Assembly: GCA_029263125.1 (NCBI GenBank) | Contig: JAJCYD010000007.1 | Coordinates: 151,124 to 215,123, forward strand | DNA length: 64,000 nt | Source of the DNA: Solirubrobacteraceae bacterium | Lineage (GTDB): Bacteria; Actinomycetota; Thermoleophilia; Solirubrobacterales; Solirubrobacteraceae | Reading direction: 5' to 3' | In this document: one piece after another, positions 24,493 to 32,615 of the stretch | Layout of the letters: every line of letters starts with the position of its first letter | How positions within the stretch are numbered: the first letter of the stretch is position 1 | Position numbers and translations under genes: made by a program | Notes under the pieces: model-generated | The model's input: the letters and a program-made list of their open reading frames with translations, nothing else | Databases searched by the model: none | Told to the model about the DNA's origin: nothing

Positions 24493-26003
24493 GGGCGCAC
24501 CTCCGTCTGGATGGTCGGAAGGCCAGCGGGAACGCCGCCCTCGATGAGGCCGGTGAGGCGTCGCGTGTCGACGTGCTCGCCGATGAGATCGCCGAGGACG
24601 TCGAGCCTGGCCGCGCGGGCCGCGCTGAACGCGGTGGTGCCAGGCAGGAAGCGTCGACCGCGTCGAGCCGCGACGTCTCGCAGCAGCGCGCGGCGAAAGT
24701 CGTCGTGCTCCAGCGCGCCGTGCCAGGACGTGCCGGCGACGCTGCCCGCGCGGCAGCCGTCGGGCTCGCCGTCGTCGGCGACGAGCAGCTGCTCGGTGCC
24801 GTCGCGGACCGCGACCCGGCCGTGGCGGATCTCATAGCCGCCCGCCGGCGCATCGAGCCACGCGCAGCGACCGGACCGGCGGCGCAGCACCTTGTCGCGC
24901 TCGAACGTCGTGACGACCGGCAGCACGCCGAGCCCTTCGACGCTCCCGCGGCCGGACTCGACGTCGTCGACGATGTGATCGCCGAGCAGCTGGTAGCCGC
25001 CGCAGATCCCGAGGATCGGCGCGCCGGCCGCGGCGCGGGCGACGATCGCGCGATCCAGGCCGGCGTCGCGCAACAGGCCGAGGTCCTCGACCGTCGCCTT
25101 GGTGCCGGGAACGACGAGCAGGTCGGCGCGCTCGACGTCGGCGATCGAGCGCGTGAAGCGCACGCGCACGCCCGGCTCGGCGGACAGCGCGTCGAGGTCG
25201 GTGAAGTTGCTCATCCAGCGCAGGCGCAGGACCGCGACGTCGAGCGTGTCCGCACCGGCCGGCGCCTCGGGTCGCGGGGCTTCGAGGGCGAGCGAGTCCT
25301 CGACGTCCATCCACAGGTCGGCGACGTGCGGCAGCACGCCGAGGGTCGGGCGCCCGGTCAGCTCCTCGATCTGCGTCAGGCCCGGCGCGAGGATCGACGC
25401 GTCGCCGCGGAACTTGTTGATGAGAAAGCCCGCGACGTGCGCCTGGTCTTCCGCGCAGAGCAGCGCGAGCGTCCCGAACAGCGACGCGAAGACGCCGCCG
25501 CGGTCGATGTCGCCGACGACGAGCACCGGCAGCCCCGCCTCGCGGGCGAGTCCCATGTTCGTGAGGTCCGCGTGGCGCAGGTTGATCTCGGCGGGGCTGC
25601 CGGCGCCCTCGCAGACGACGACGTCGAAGCGCGCGCGGAGGTCGGCGAGCGCGGTCGCGACCACCGGCTTGAGCTCGTGCTTGAGCTGCTGGTAGGAGCG
25701 CGAGCCGGCGTCGGCGTAGGGCCTGCCCATGACGATCACCTGGCTGTGGCGCCGGCCCGACGGCTTGATGAGGATCGGGTTCATCGCCGCCTCGGGCTCG
25801 ATCCCGGCGGCTGTCGCCTGCACGGCCTGCGCGCGCCCGATCTCGCTGCCGTCGGGCGCGACGACGGAGTTCAGCGCCATGTTCTGCGCCTTGAACGGCG
25901 CGACGCTGACGCCCTGGCGGTGCAGCCAGCGGCAGATGCCGGTCGTGACGACGGACTTGCCGGCGTCGGAATGGGTGCCGCAGACGAGGATCGCGCCGTT
26001 CAT
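24477..26003 (-). CDS. cobQ: Cobyric acid synthase CobQ (508 aa)
   Basis: Glutamine-dependent amidation of side chains b, d, e and g of adenosylcobyrinic a,c-diamide. The N-terminal P-loop domain has VCGTHSDAGKSVVTTGICRWL, FKAQNMALNS and the VCEGAGSPAEINL block. The C-terminal triad-type amidotransferase has PGTKATVEDL, the nucleophile in GICGGYQLLG and SWHGALEHDDFR with the late His. ATG 26003 overlaps the cbiB stop (ATGA). A longer reading frame upstream lies over cbiB and is rejected. Confidence 0.95.
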   Translation of the reverse strand: MNGAILVCGTHSDAGKSVVTTGICRWLHRQGVSVAPFKAQNMALNSVVAPDGSEIGRAQAVQATAAGIEPEAAMNPILIKPSGRRHSQVIVMGRPYADAGSRSYQQLKHELKPVVATALADLRARFDVVVCEGAGSPAEINLRHADLTNMGLAREAGLPVLVVGDIDRGGVFASLFGTLALLCAEDQAHVAGFLINKFRGDASILAPGLTQIEELTGRPTLGVLPHVADLWMDVEDSLALEAPRPEAPAGADTLDVAVLRLRWMSNFTDLDALSAEPGVRVRFTRSIADVERADLLVVPGTKATVEDLGLLRDAGLDRAIVARAAAGAPILGICGGYQLLGDHIVDDVESGRGSVEGLGVLPVVTTFERDKVLRRRSGRCAWLDAPAGGYEIRHGRVAVRDGTEQLLVADDGEPDGCRAGSVAGTSWHGALEHDDFRRALLRDVAARRGRRFLPGTTAFSAARAARLDVLGDLIGEHVDTRRLTGLIEGGVPAGLPTIQTEVRPCCAS

Positions 26004-26932
26004 CGCCGGGTCCTTCGCGGACGCGCCGCTCGCGCCGCGGCGCACAGCGCGGCGGCCGCCGCGCCGACGGCCCACGACAGCCTCGTGGCCCGCTGGATGT
26101 CCCGCGGCTGCGGCGCACGGCCCGTGCCGAGTCGCGGGCGCAGCTCGGTAATGCCGCGGTAGGCCAGCGGACCGCCGAGCGTGACGCCCAGCGCGCCGGC
26201 GAACGCGGCCTCGATCGGTCCGGCGTTCGGACTGGGATGCCGGGAGCCGTCGTCGCGGACGGTGCGCCACGTCGTTCGGGGCTTGCCGCCGACGAGTGGC
26301 GAGCACAGGGCGGTCAGGCCGGCCGCCACGCGGGCGCCGGGCCAGCTCATCGCGTCGTCGCAGCGCGCGGCCGCCCAGCCGAAGGAGGCGTAGCGGTCGC
26401 TGCGATGGCCGACCATCGCGTCAAGCGTGTTGGCGGCGCGGTAGGCGGCGACCCCGGCCGGGCCCGCGATCGCGCCCCACACGAGCGCCCCGACGACCGC
26501 GTCGCCGGTGTTCTCCGCCACCGACTCGACGGTCGCGCGGGACAGCTGCCGGGCGTCGAGGTCCTTCGGATCGCGCCCGCACAGCGAAGGCAGCCTCGTG
26601 CGGGCGCCCTGGACGTCGTCGAGCTCCAGGCAGGAGGCGAGGCGCATCGCCTCGCCGGTCAGCGAGCGCCCGCCGAGCGCCGCCCACGTGACGGCCGCCA
26701 GCGCGAGCCCGCGAGGGGCGCCGGCGCGCGCGGCCCCGCGCGCCAGCAGCTCGCCGGTGGCGCCGGCGGCGGCCACGAGCCCGCCGGCGAAGAGCGCCCC
26801 GCGCAGCCGGGTCGGCTTGTAGGTCGCCTGCTCGACGGCCAGCGCGACGCGACCGAAGCCGGCGACCGGGTGCCAGCGCCGCGGGTCGCCGAACAGGACG
26901 TCGGCCGCGTATCCGGCGGCGAGCGCGCTCAT
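26000..26932 (-). CDS. cobD: Adenosylcobinamide-phosphate synthase CbiB/CobD (310 aa)
   Basis: Integral membrane enzyme joining aminopropanol (phosphate) to cobyric acid. The start DVLFGDPRRWHPVAGFGR is the diagnostic CbiB N-motif. Further blocks are SRATVESVAENTGDAVVG (about 135), DAMVGHRSDRYASFGWAAARCDD and DGSRHPSPNAGPIEAAFAGALG. Several membrane segments are visible. The four-base overlap with the phosphatase gene upstream and cobQ downstream fixes the start at 26932. Confidence 0.93.
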   Translation of the reverse strand: MSALAAGYAADVLFGDPRRWHPVAGFGRVALAVEQATYKPTRLRGALFAGGLVAAAGATGELLARGAARAGAPRGLALAAVTWAALGGRSLTGEAMRLASCLELDDVQGARTRLPSLCGRDPKDLDARQLSRATVESVAENTGDAVVGALVWGAIAGPAGVAAYRAANTLDAMVGHRSDRYASFGWAAARCDDAMSWPGARVAAGLTALCSPLVGGKPRTTWRTVRDDGSRHPSPNAGPIEAAFAGALGVTLGGPLAYRGITELRPRLGTGRAPQPRDIQRATRLSWAVGAAAAALCAAARAARPRRTRR

Positions 26933-27555
26933 GCTCGGGCTCGCGCGGCGGGTGCGTGTCGAATCGTTGCCGGATGCCGGGCACGATGCGACACGCAGTT
27001 GACGCGCGTCACCGTCCAGCGGCCGTCGTGGGCATGCAGCTCGGTGATCGACAGCGGCGAGACGTCGATGTGCCAGAAGGCCTCGATCGGCGCCCCGAGC
27101 GCATGCACCAGCGCCGCCTTGACGACCCCACCGTGCGTGATCGCGACCGCGCGCCCGTCGCTGCGGGCCTGCACGTCGAGCCATCCCGCGATGCGCCCCG
27201 CGAAGGCGGCCAGCGACTCCCCGCCGTGCGGCTTGGCCTGCGGGTCGGTCATCCAGGCGGCGGCGGCCGCGGGATCGCCGGCGTGGACGTCGGCGAGCGA
27301 GCGCCCGGCCCAGGTGCCGAAGTCGCACTCGGCGAGCTCGGGCCGCTGGACTGGTTCGGCCAGTCCCGCCGCGGCGGCGGTCTCGACGCAGCGGCGTGCC
27401 GGGCTGCACAGCACCTCGTCCGGCGACGCCGGCAGCCGGGCGGCCAGCGTGGCCGCGTCAGCGCTGCCACGGTCATCCAGCGGCTCGTCGAGCGGGAACG
27501 CGGCCGCACGCGTGGCGCCGGTGGCCGCGTGGCGCACGAGCAGCAGGCGCCTCAC
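26929..27555 (-). CDS. Histidine phosphatase family protein, probable alpha-ribazole phosphatase (208 aa)
   Basis: Phosphoglycerate-mutase-like phosphatase. RHAATG (from about residue 9) has the catalytic His in LLLVRHAATG, followed by CSPARRCVETA, the acid-base Glu region ELAECDFGTWAGRS and the second His in AITHGGVVKAAL. In B12 operons this family usually dephosphorylates alpha-ribazole-phosphate or adenosylcobalamin-5'-phosphate (Salmonella CobC, not the decarboxylase). The GTG start has no Shine-Dalgarno of its own but overlaps the stop of a 13-codon leader frame (GTGA). It is the first full gene behind the third riboswitch. Confidence 0.82.
   Translation of the reverse strand: MRRLLLVRHAATGATRAAAFPLDEPLDDRGSADAATLAARLPASPDEVLCSPARRCVETAAAAGLAEPVQRPELAECDFGTWAGRSLADVHAGDPAAAAAWMTDPQAKPHGGESLAAFAGRIAGWLDVQARSDGRAVAITHGGVVKAALVHALGAPIEAFWHIDVSPLSITELHAHDGRWTVTRVNCVSHRARHPATIRHAPAARARA
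26954..26996. repeat. Imperfect hairpin inside the phosphatase coding end
   Basis: Arms at 26954-26971 and 26979-26996 match in 15 of 18 positions, with outer part GCGTGTCG/CGACACGC. The left arm shares GTGTCGAAT with the bidirectional hairpin at 13147-13199, which lies at the other end of the same ten-gene operon. It may be a dispersed structured repeat or chance. Confidence 0.35.
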
Positions 27556-27593
27556 GAGCGAGGGGTCCGATTCACGGCGACCTGCGCGACCAT
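27552..27593 (-). CDS. Leader peptide ahead of the long cob operon (13 aa)
   Basis: ATG 27593 is preceded by GGAGG with a 7-nt spacing, the best ribosome binding site in this leader, and encodes MVAQVAVNRTPRS before a TGA that overlaps the phosphatase GTG start (GTGA). The phosphatase start itself has no Shine-Dalgarno. The riboswitch could therefore control initiation at this leader, with the operon translated by coupling. It is not known from any family I recognise. The alternative is that an indel separates a longer phosphatase N-terminus. Confidence 0.5.
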   Translation of the reverse strand: MVAQVAVNRTPRS

Positions 27594-27599
27594 CTCGAT

Positions 27600-27735
27600 A
27601 CCTCCGCGGGATCCTGCGTCCCGGACTGGAAGGGCTCGCGGCGGACGAGTTCCTGACTCCCGGGACACGCTGGCCCCGGTCACAGTGGCGCGACCGTCCC
27701 GGATTCACACCGGGTTCCTCGCACCGCCACGCTTG
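27600..27735 (-). promoter_or_regulatory. Cobalamin riboswitch upstream of the ten-gene cob operon
   Basis: On the minus strand: GTGCGAGGAACCCGGTG, then AATCCGGGACGGTCGCGCC leading into the CCACTGTGACCG B12-box core (complement of about 27677-27693), then GAGTCAGGAACTC. These are in the order seen in cobalamin riboswitches, and the sequence is closely similar to the cobG riboswitch. It precedes the leader peptide and phosphatase. A possible -10 box TAGGAT (27745-27750, minus strand) lies just upstream. Confidence 0.9.
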
Positions 27736-27744
27736 ACGCGGCCG

Positions 27745-27780
27745 ATCCTACCGTGCGCCAACCGCCTCTACGCTTGGCCC
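27745..27780. promoter_or_regulatory. Divergent promoters for the cob operon and cobS
   Basis: Minus-strand TAGGAT (27745-27750) would start the riboswitch transcript near 27738. Plus-strand TACGCT (27769-27774) is 6 nt before GTG 27781 of cobS, the leaderless arrangement seen elsewhere in the window. cobS thus appears to escape riboswitch control. Motif-based inference. Confidence 0.4.
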
Positions 27781-28569
27781 GTGCCCGACCCGGACCACCT
27801 CGTGCGCTCAGCGGGCGCCGCGATCCGGCGAGCCTTCGGCGCCGCCGGCCTCGCGCTCGCGTTCCTGACCGTCATCCCGGTGCGCCTGCGCGACGGCGGC
27901 CGCCCGCTCGGGGATGCGGCCGCGTGGCTTCCCGTCGTGGGCGCGCTGGTCGGAGGGCTCGCGGGCCTGACGCGCTACTACGGCGAGCCGCTCTTCGGCC
28001 CCGCCGTCGCCTCGGTCCTCGCGGTGATCGTGCTCGTCGGCGTGACCGGGGGCCTGCACCAGGACGGCCTCGCCGACTGCGCCGACGGTCTCGGCGTCCG
28101 CGGCGACCGCGAGCGGCGCCTGGCCGTCATGCGCGACTCGGCAATCGGAACGTTCGGCGCGCTCGCGCTGATCGGCTGGGCCCTGCTACTCGTGACCGCC
28201 CTTTCGACGCTGTCCGACGCCGACGCCCTGCGCGCGCTCGTCATCGCAGCGATCGTGGGCCGCTGGGCCGCGCTCGCGCAGGCGGCAGTGGCCCCGCAGG
28301 CGCGACCGGACGGCCTCGGAGCCCGGTTTGCCGTTCGCCGCTCGACGGTGGCCCTCGCGAGCGCGACCAGCGCCGGCGCGGCAGTCCTGCTGCTTGGCTT
28401 CCTGCACGGCCTCGCGGTGTTCGCCGCGGGCGCGTTCGTCGCGCTCCTCGTCACGTCCTGGACGCGTCGGGCGCTCGGCGGGCGGACCGGGGACACGCTG
28501 GGCGCGACGGTCGCGATCGTCGAGGTCGCCGTCTGCCTCACAGCGCTGGCGCTTGCGAGTGTCGTCTGA
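27781..28569 (+). CDS. cobS: Adenosylcobinamide-GDP ribazoletransferase (cobalamin synthase) CobS/CobV (262 aa)
   Basis: Membrane enzyme of the last nucleotide-loop step. Family motifs: ALAFLTVIPVR (about 21), AAAWLPVVGALVGG, GGLHQDGLADCADGLG (about 94-109, the conserved acidic H-x-D-G-L-A-D-x-x-D-G motif) and MRDSAIGTFGALAL. About six membrane helices are present and the length is usual. It is transcribed away from the rest of the operon. The start is the GTG at 27781, supported by a -10 box 6 nt upstream and lack of any ribosome binding site. The 168 bases after it (28570-28737) show no gene. Confidence 0.92.
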   Translation: MPDPDHLVRSAGAAIRRAFGAAGLALAFLTVIPVRLRDGGRPLGDAAAWLPVVGALVGGLAGLTRYYGEPLFGPAVASVLAVIVLVGVTGGLHQDGLADCADGLGVRGDRERRLAVMRDSAIGTFGALALIGWALLLVTALSTLSDADALRALVIAAIVGRWAALAQAAVAPQARPDGLGARFAVRRSTVALASATSAGAAVLLLGFLHGLAVFAAGAFVALLVTSWTRRALGGRTGDTLGATVAIVEVAVCLTALALASVV

Positions 28570-28737
28570 CCGCGGACCGCGCGGCGCGGTACTGCGCCGG
28601 GGATCCTCAGCGTGCTGCGCTGCCAGGGTTGCCGGCCGACGGGTGTCACAGCGCTCTCGCGCATACGAGCGCCCTTGGCCGGCGCGGTGCGCACTGCCGC
28701 CTGTCGTCCACAGCGAAAGCCTCGGCCGAGCCAAACG

Positions 28738-29598
28738 TCAGGAGGCCGAGCTGCCGCTGTGGGCAGTGTGCGCGAGGATTGCGCCGGCGATCGTCTCCCA
28801 GTCGGCTCGATCAACGCCGTGGCCGGCTTCCTCCAGCCGCAGCAGCCGCGCTGCGGGGATCTCCCGCGCCAGCGCTTCGCCGTGCTCGATCGGAAACATC
28901 GGGTCGGCGGTTCCATGGATGACCAAGGTCGGCGCGGCGATCGACGACAGGCTCCCGGTCACCGTCGTACCTTCCGTCAGCATGTCGTGGTTCTGGACGG
29001 CCGCGACGTCGCGGGCACGCTCGACGTCGTGGCGCACGAGGCTCCGCATCGGCACCTCGGCGAATGGCCGCCGCCCTCCCGCGAGCACGCGTGCGTAGCC
29101 GACGAGGTACTCGATGACTGACTCGGCGTCTGACCAATCGACTACGGCCGTTGACACGAAGCTGCCGAAGCTCGCGGTCGGGGGTGGCAGCGCGCGATCC
29201 CCGGGCAGCGCGGGCGAGGTGCTGATCAGCACGAGCGAGGAGACGCGATCGGGGTTGCCCAGCGCGACGAGTTGCGCTAGCGCGCCGCCCGCCGAGACTC
29301 CGACCAGATCGGCGAGCGCGATCCCATAGCCGTCCAGCACGCCGGTGACGTCGGCAACGAGGTCGGCGCCGGTGTATCCCGGGCGGCCTGGCTCGTAGGT
29401 GACCGAACGCCCGGTGTCGCGGTGGTCATAGCGAATCACGAACCTCCCGCCATCGGCCAGCAGTCGACAGAAGCCCTCCTCCCACCACAGCATCGACGCA
29501 CCGGTGCCCATGATGAGGAGAAGCGGCGGGTCGGCGGGGTCGCCAACAGGCTCCGTGCACAGCTCGACACCGTTCGCCTGGACCATGCGCTCGGTCAT
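28738..29598 (-). CDS. Alpha/beta hydrolase (286 aa)
   Basis: Alpha/beta-hydrolase of the aclacinomycin methylesterase-like/haloperoxidase-like type. It starts MTERMVQANGVELCTEPVGD, with the oxyanion region LLLIMGTGASMLWW, the block YDHRDTGRS, and the nucleophile elbow GVSAGGALAQ with catalytic Ser near residue 105. The late Asp is in IHGTADPMFP and the His is in AGHGVDRADW. GAGGAGG lies just before ATG 29598. The substrate is unknown. The 147 bases upstream (29599-29745) hold no recognisable gene. Confidence 0.88.
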   Translation of the reverse strand: MTERMVQANGVELCTEPVGDPADPPLLLIMGTGASMLWWEEGFCRLLADGGRFVIRYDHRDTGRSVTYEPGRPGYTGADLVADVTGVLDGYGIALADLVGVSAGGALAQLVALGNPDRVSSLVLISTSPALPGDRALPPPTASFGSFVSTAVVDWSDAESVIEYLVGYARVLAGGRRPFAEVPMRSLVRHDVERARDVAAVQNHDMLTEGTTVTGSLSSIAAPTLVIHGTADPMFPIEHGEALAREIPAARLLRLEEAGHGVDRADWETIAGAILAHTAHSGSSAS

Positions 29599-29745
29599 CC
29601 GGCCTCCTCTCGTCGCACGACGCTCAGACGAGAGAAGAATGCCGCGTTTCATGCACTTGGGCGGCGCGGGCTTCGCGCCGGCAGCGTGTCCCAACCGCGT
29701 GATAGGAGCGCTGAGAAACCCCCACTCGTGACCGTCGAGACCGAA

Positions 29746-30807
29746 TCAGAAGACGAAGAACGCCCGCAGGATCATCACCAGCAGCAGGATGAACGCGATC
29801 GCGGCGGCGGTGCCGAGAACGCGCGCCGCCCACAGATCGAAGTGGGTCAGCCCGCGGGAGGGCTCGCGCTGGGCGCGATGCAGGGTTGCGGCGACCGTGC
29901 GCGCCGCGGGGATGATGCGCACCCCGCTCGGCCGATCACGATCGTCGTCGGCGGGTGCGACGGCGACCGGTGCCGTCGTCGTGTCGGCGGCCGCAGGATC
30001 GGCGTCGGGCTCGTCGCGGTCGCGCCGCGCCCACTCGCCTCGCAGCCGGCGCTGCAGCGTCTGGTGGGCCAGCAGCAGCTCGTCGCGCCGGCGGGAGGTC
30101 TCTTCACGCTGCGCCACCGCCTCGTCGCGTTCGGCGAACGCCTCGTCGCGCTCGCGCTCCATGCGCGTGCGCCACCGCATCGCGGCCTCGCGATCGTCGA
30201 CGGCTTCGGCGTGCTGGGCGACTGCGCGGTCGCGATCGGCGATGGCCGCCGCTTCGCTGCGCACGGCCTTGTCGCGGCCGACACGGGCGTGGTCGACCGC
30301 TTCGCGATCACGGGCAACGATCTGCTCGAGCTCGCGGAAGCGCCGCTCGCCGGCGATCACCGCCTCCTCGGCGTCACGCAGCTTGGCGAGCAGCAGCCGC
30401 TGCTCGTCGAGGACGGGTCTGGCGCTGCCATCGGCGGGCCGCTCGGGCGCCGCCGGCCCGCGGTCGGGCACGACGACCGCCGCGATCGGCGCGGGCGCGC
30501 CGCCATCCAGCGGGACCTGCACGCTCGGCGCCACGACGAGCGTCACGTCACCGGCCTTGGGCGGCGCGTCGTCCTGCCAGGGAAAGGCTGCCGTCCAGAC
30601 GCCGTCGGGCTCGGCCGCCCACGGCTTGTGTTCGAGCGTTGCCAGCCGCTGGCGGCCGTCGATGATCAGCGCGGGACGCACGAAGCGCATCCCGCGCACG
30701 CCGTGCCACCAGCCGCTGACGACAAGCTGGCCGTCGTCGAGATCGAGCCGTTCGAGCTCGAAGCTCGCGCCATCGCGACGCGTCCGTTCACCCAGCGCTG
30801 CAGTCAT
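29746..30807 (-). CDS. Coiled-coil protein with C-terminal membrane anchor (353 aa)
   Basis: I do not recognise a family. Residues 1-110 form a beta-rich domain (LERLDLDDGQLVVSGWWHGV, WTAAFPWQDDA) that looks like a carbohydrate- or ligand-binding sandwich. Residues about 130-260 are a long charged coiled coil (many ERDEA/RDRAV heptads). A Pro/Ala-rich linker follows, then one hydrophobic helix at the extreme C-terminus (AAAIAFILLLVMILRAFFVF), consistent with tail anchoring. A TAGGGA box 6 nt before ATG 30807 suggests a leaderless mRNA. Confidence 0.7.
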   Translation of the reverse strand: MTAALGERTRRDGASFELERLDLDDGQLVVSGWWHGVRGMRFVRPALIIDGRQRLATLEHKPWAAEPDGVWTAAFPWQDDAPPKAGDVTLVVAPSVQVPLDGGAPAPIAAVVVPDRGPAAPERPADGSARPVLDEQRLLLAKLRDAEEAVIAGERRFRELEQIVARDREAVDHARVGRDKAVRSEAAAIADRDRAVAQHAEAVDDREAAMRWRTRMERERDEAFAERDEAVAQREETSRRRDELLLAHQTLQRRLRGEWARRDRDEPDADPAAADTTTAPVAVAPADDDRDRPSGVRIIPAARTVAATLHRAQREPSRGLTHFDLWAARVLGTAAAIAFILLLVMILRAFFVF

Positions 30808-30967
30808 GCGCGATCCCTACCCCGGCAACGCGCGTTCGATGCTCGATCAGCGCCCGCGCTGCCGGTGGCAAGCCAACCGGCGGCAGCGAAGCGGACAGGC
30901 GCCGCTTCGCCTGCAGCTGCGGTTGTGGGCATGGCCGGCGTGACCCGACGCTCTACCCTCGATGCTC

Positions 30968-32563
30968 GTGAGCATCGCGCCGACCCCCACAGCCGCCGCG
31001 GTGACGCAGGAGGCCGCCCGCCGGCGAACGTTCGCGATCATCTCCCACCCGGACGCGGGCAAGACGACGCTGACCGAGAAGCTGTTGCTCTACAGCGACA
31101 TGATCGACATCGCGGGGGCGGTGCAGGGGCGCCGCAGCCGCCGCTCGACGACCTCGGACTGGATGGACATCGAGCGTCGCCGCGGCATCTCCGTCACCTC
31201 CACGGTGCTGCGCTTCGAGTACGCCGGCACCGTATTCAACCTGCTCGACACGCCCGGCCACAAGGACTTCTCCGAGGACACGCTGCGCGTGCTCGCCGCC
31301 GCCGACTGCGCGGTGATGCTGCTCGACGCGGCCAAGGGCGTCGAGGCGCAGACGCTGCGGCTGTTCGAGGTCGCGCGCGCGCGCCACATCCCGCTGATCA
31401 CGTTCGTCAACAAGTACGACCGGCCGGGGCTGGATCCGCTGGAGATGATCGATCACATCGAATCCGTCCTCGGGCTCACGCCTGTTGCAGCGACGTGGCC
31501 GGTCGGGATCCCGGGCGACTTCCGCGGCGTCGTCGACCGCCACACCGGCACCTTCCACCGCTTCACGCGCACCGCCGGCGGCGCCAAGCGCGCGCCCGAG
31601 GAGCTGCTCACGATCGAGCAGGCGGCCGAGCGCGAGGGCGACGCGTGGACCGTCGCCGCCGACGAGCTCGAGCTGCTCGACGGCGCCGGCGGCACGCTGG
31701 ACGAGGACGACTTCGCCACCGGCAAGGCCACGCCGGTCTTCTTCGGGTCGGCGGTCTCGAATTTCGGCGTCGGGCTGCTGCTCGACACGCTGCTCGCCAG
31801 CGCTCCCTCACCGCGACCACGCCAGGACGTCGACGGCGCGCCGCGCCCGATCGACATGCCGTTCTCGGGCCTCGTCTTCAAGGTCCAGGCGAACATGGAC
31901 CCGCGCCATCGCGACCGCGTCGCATTCCTGCGCGTCGCCTCCGGGCGCTTCGAGCGCGGGATGCGCGTGACGAACGCGCGCACGTCCAAGCCGTTCACGC
32001 TCGCTCACGCGCACGAGGTCTTCGGCGATGACCGCGTCGTGCTCGACGAGGCGTTCCCCGGCGACGTCGTCGGGGTCATCAACGCCGCCGATCTGCGCGT
32101 CGGCGACACGCTCTACCTCGACGAGCACGTCGAGTTCCCGCCGATCCCGACGCTGGCGCCCGAGCACTTCGTCACCGTCAGAAACCGCGACGCCACGCGC
32201 CACAAGCAGTTTCACCGCGGCCTGGAGCAGCTCGCCGAGGAAGGCGTCGTGCATCTGCTGCGCCGCGACCCCGGCGCGGACCCCGCGCCGGTCCTGGCCG
32301 CCGTCGGACCGCTGCAGTTCGAGGTCGTCGTCGCTCGCCTCGAGCACGAGTTCGGCGTCACCGTCGGCCTGGACCCGACGAACTGGACGCTCGCCCGGCG
32401 CACCGATACCGAGGGCGCCGAGATCCTGCGTCAGAGCCGCCACGCCGACGTGCTCTACCGCAGCGACGGCACGTTCATGGCGCTCTTCACCAGCGACTTC
32501 ATGCTCAATCGCTTCGAAGGCCTGCATCCCGACGTGCTGCTCGAACGGATGCTCACGCGGTAG
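30968..32563 (+). CDS. prfC: Peptide chain release factor 3 (531 aa)
   Basis: Translational GTPase that recycles RF1/RF2. G1 is HPDAGKTT, the switch I region SDWMDIERRRGISVTST has the G2 Thr, G3 is DTPGHKDFSED, and G4 is FVNKYDRPG. EF-Tu-like domain II and the RF3 C-terminal domain (DGTFMALFTSDFMLNRFEGL) follow. Compared with proteobacterial RF3, the usual RKSNRHA before the switch is RRSRRST. A start at ATG 30962 is possible, but TACCCT at 30954-30959 leaves only 2 nt to it, whereas GTG 30968 lies 8 nt away, so I prefer 30968. The 154 bases upstream hold only the promoter. Confidence 0.92.
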   Translation: MSIAPTPTAAAVTQEAARRRTFAIISHPDAGKTTLTEKLLLYSDMIDIAGAVQGRRSRRSTTSDWMDIERRRGISVTSTVLRFEYAGTVFNLLDTPGHKDFSEDTLRVLAAADCAVMLLDAAKGVEAQTLRLFEVARARHIPLITFVNKYDRPGLDPLEMIDHIESVLGLTPVAATWPVGIPGDFRGVVDRHTGTFHRFTRTAGGAKRAPEELLTIEQAAEREGDAWTVAADELELLDGAGGTLDEDDFATGKATPVFFGSAVSNFGVGLLLDTLLASAPSPRPRQDVDGAPRPIDMPFSGLVFKVQANMDPRHRDRVAFLRVASGRFERGMRVTNARTSKPFTLAHAHEVFGDDRVVLDEAFPGDVVGVINAADLRVGDTLYLDEHVEFPPIPTLAPEHFVTVRNRDATRHKQFHRGLEQLAEEGVVHLLRRDPGADPAPVLAAVGPLQFEVVVARLEHEFGVTVGLDPTNWTLARRTDTEGAEILRQSRHADVLYRSDGTFMALFTSDFMLNRFEGLHPDVLLERMLTR

Positions 32564-32615
32564 CGGCCGGCGGCGGCAACGACTTGGCAGCGGCGTTGCG
32601 CTAGCGTCACCCGAC

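Noticed and set aside
26929..27708. Longer phosphatase starting inside the riboswitch
   Set aside because: The extra residues would be read from the aptamer; no ribosome binding site; family starts at LLLVRHA.
29422..32031. 869-codon open frame on the plus strand across hydrolase, coiled-coil and prfC
   Set aside because: It switches through three unrelated genes and shows no domain; it is an artefact of high GC.
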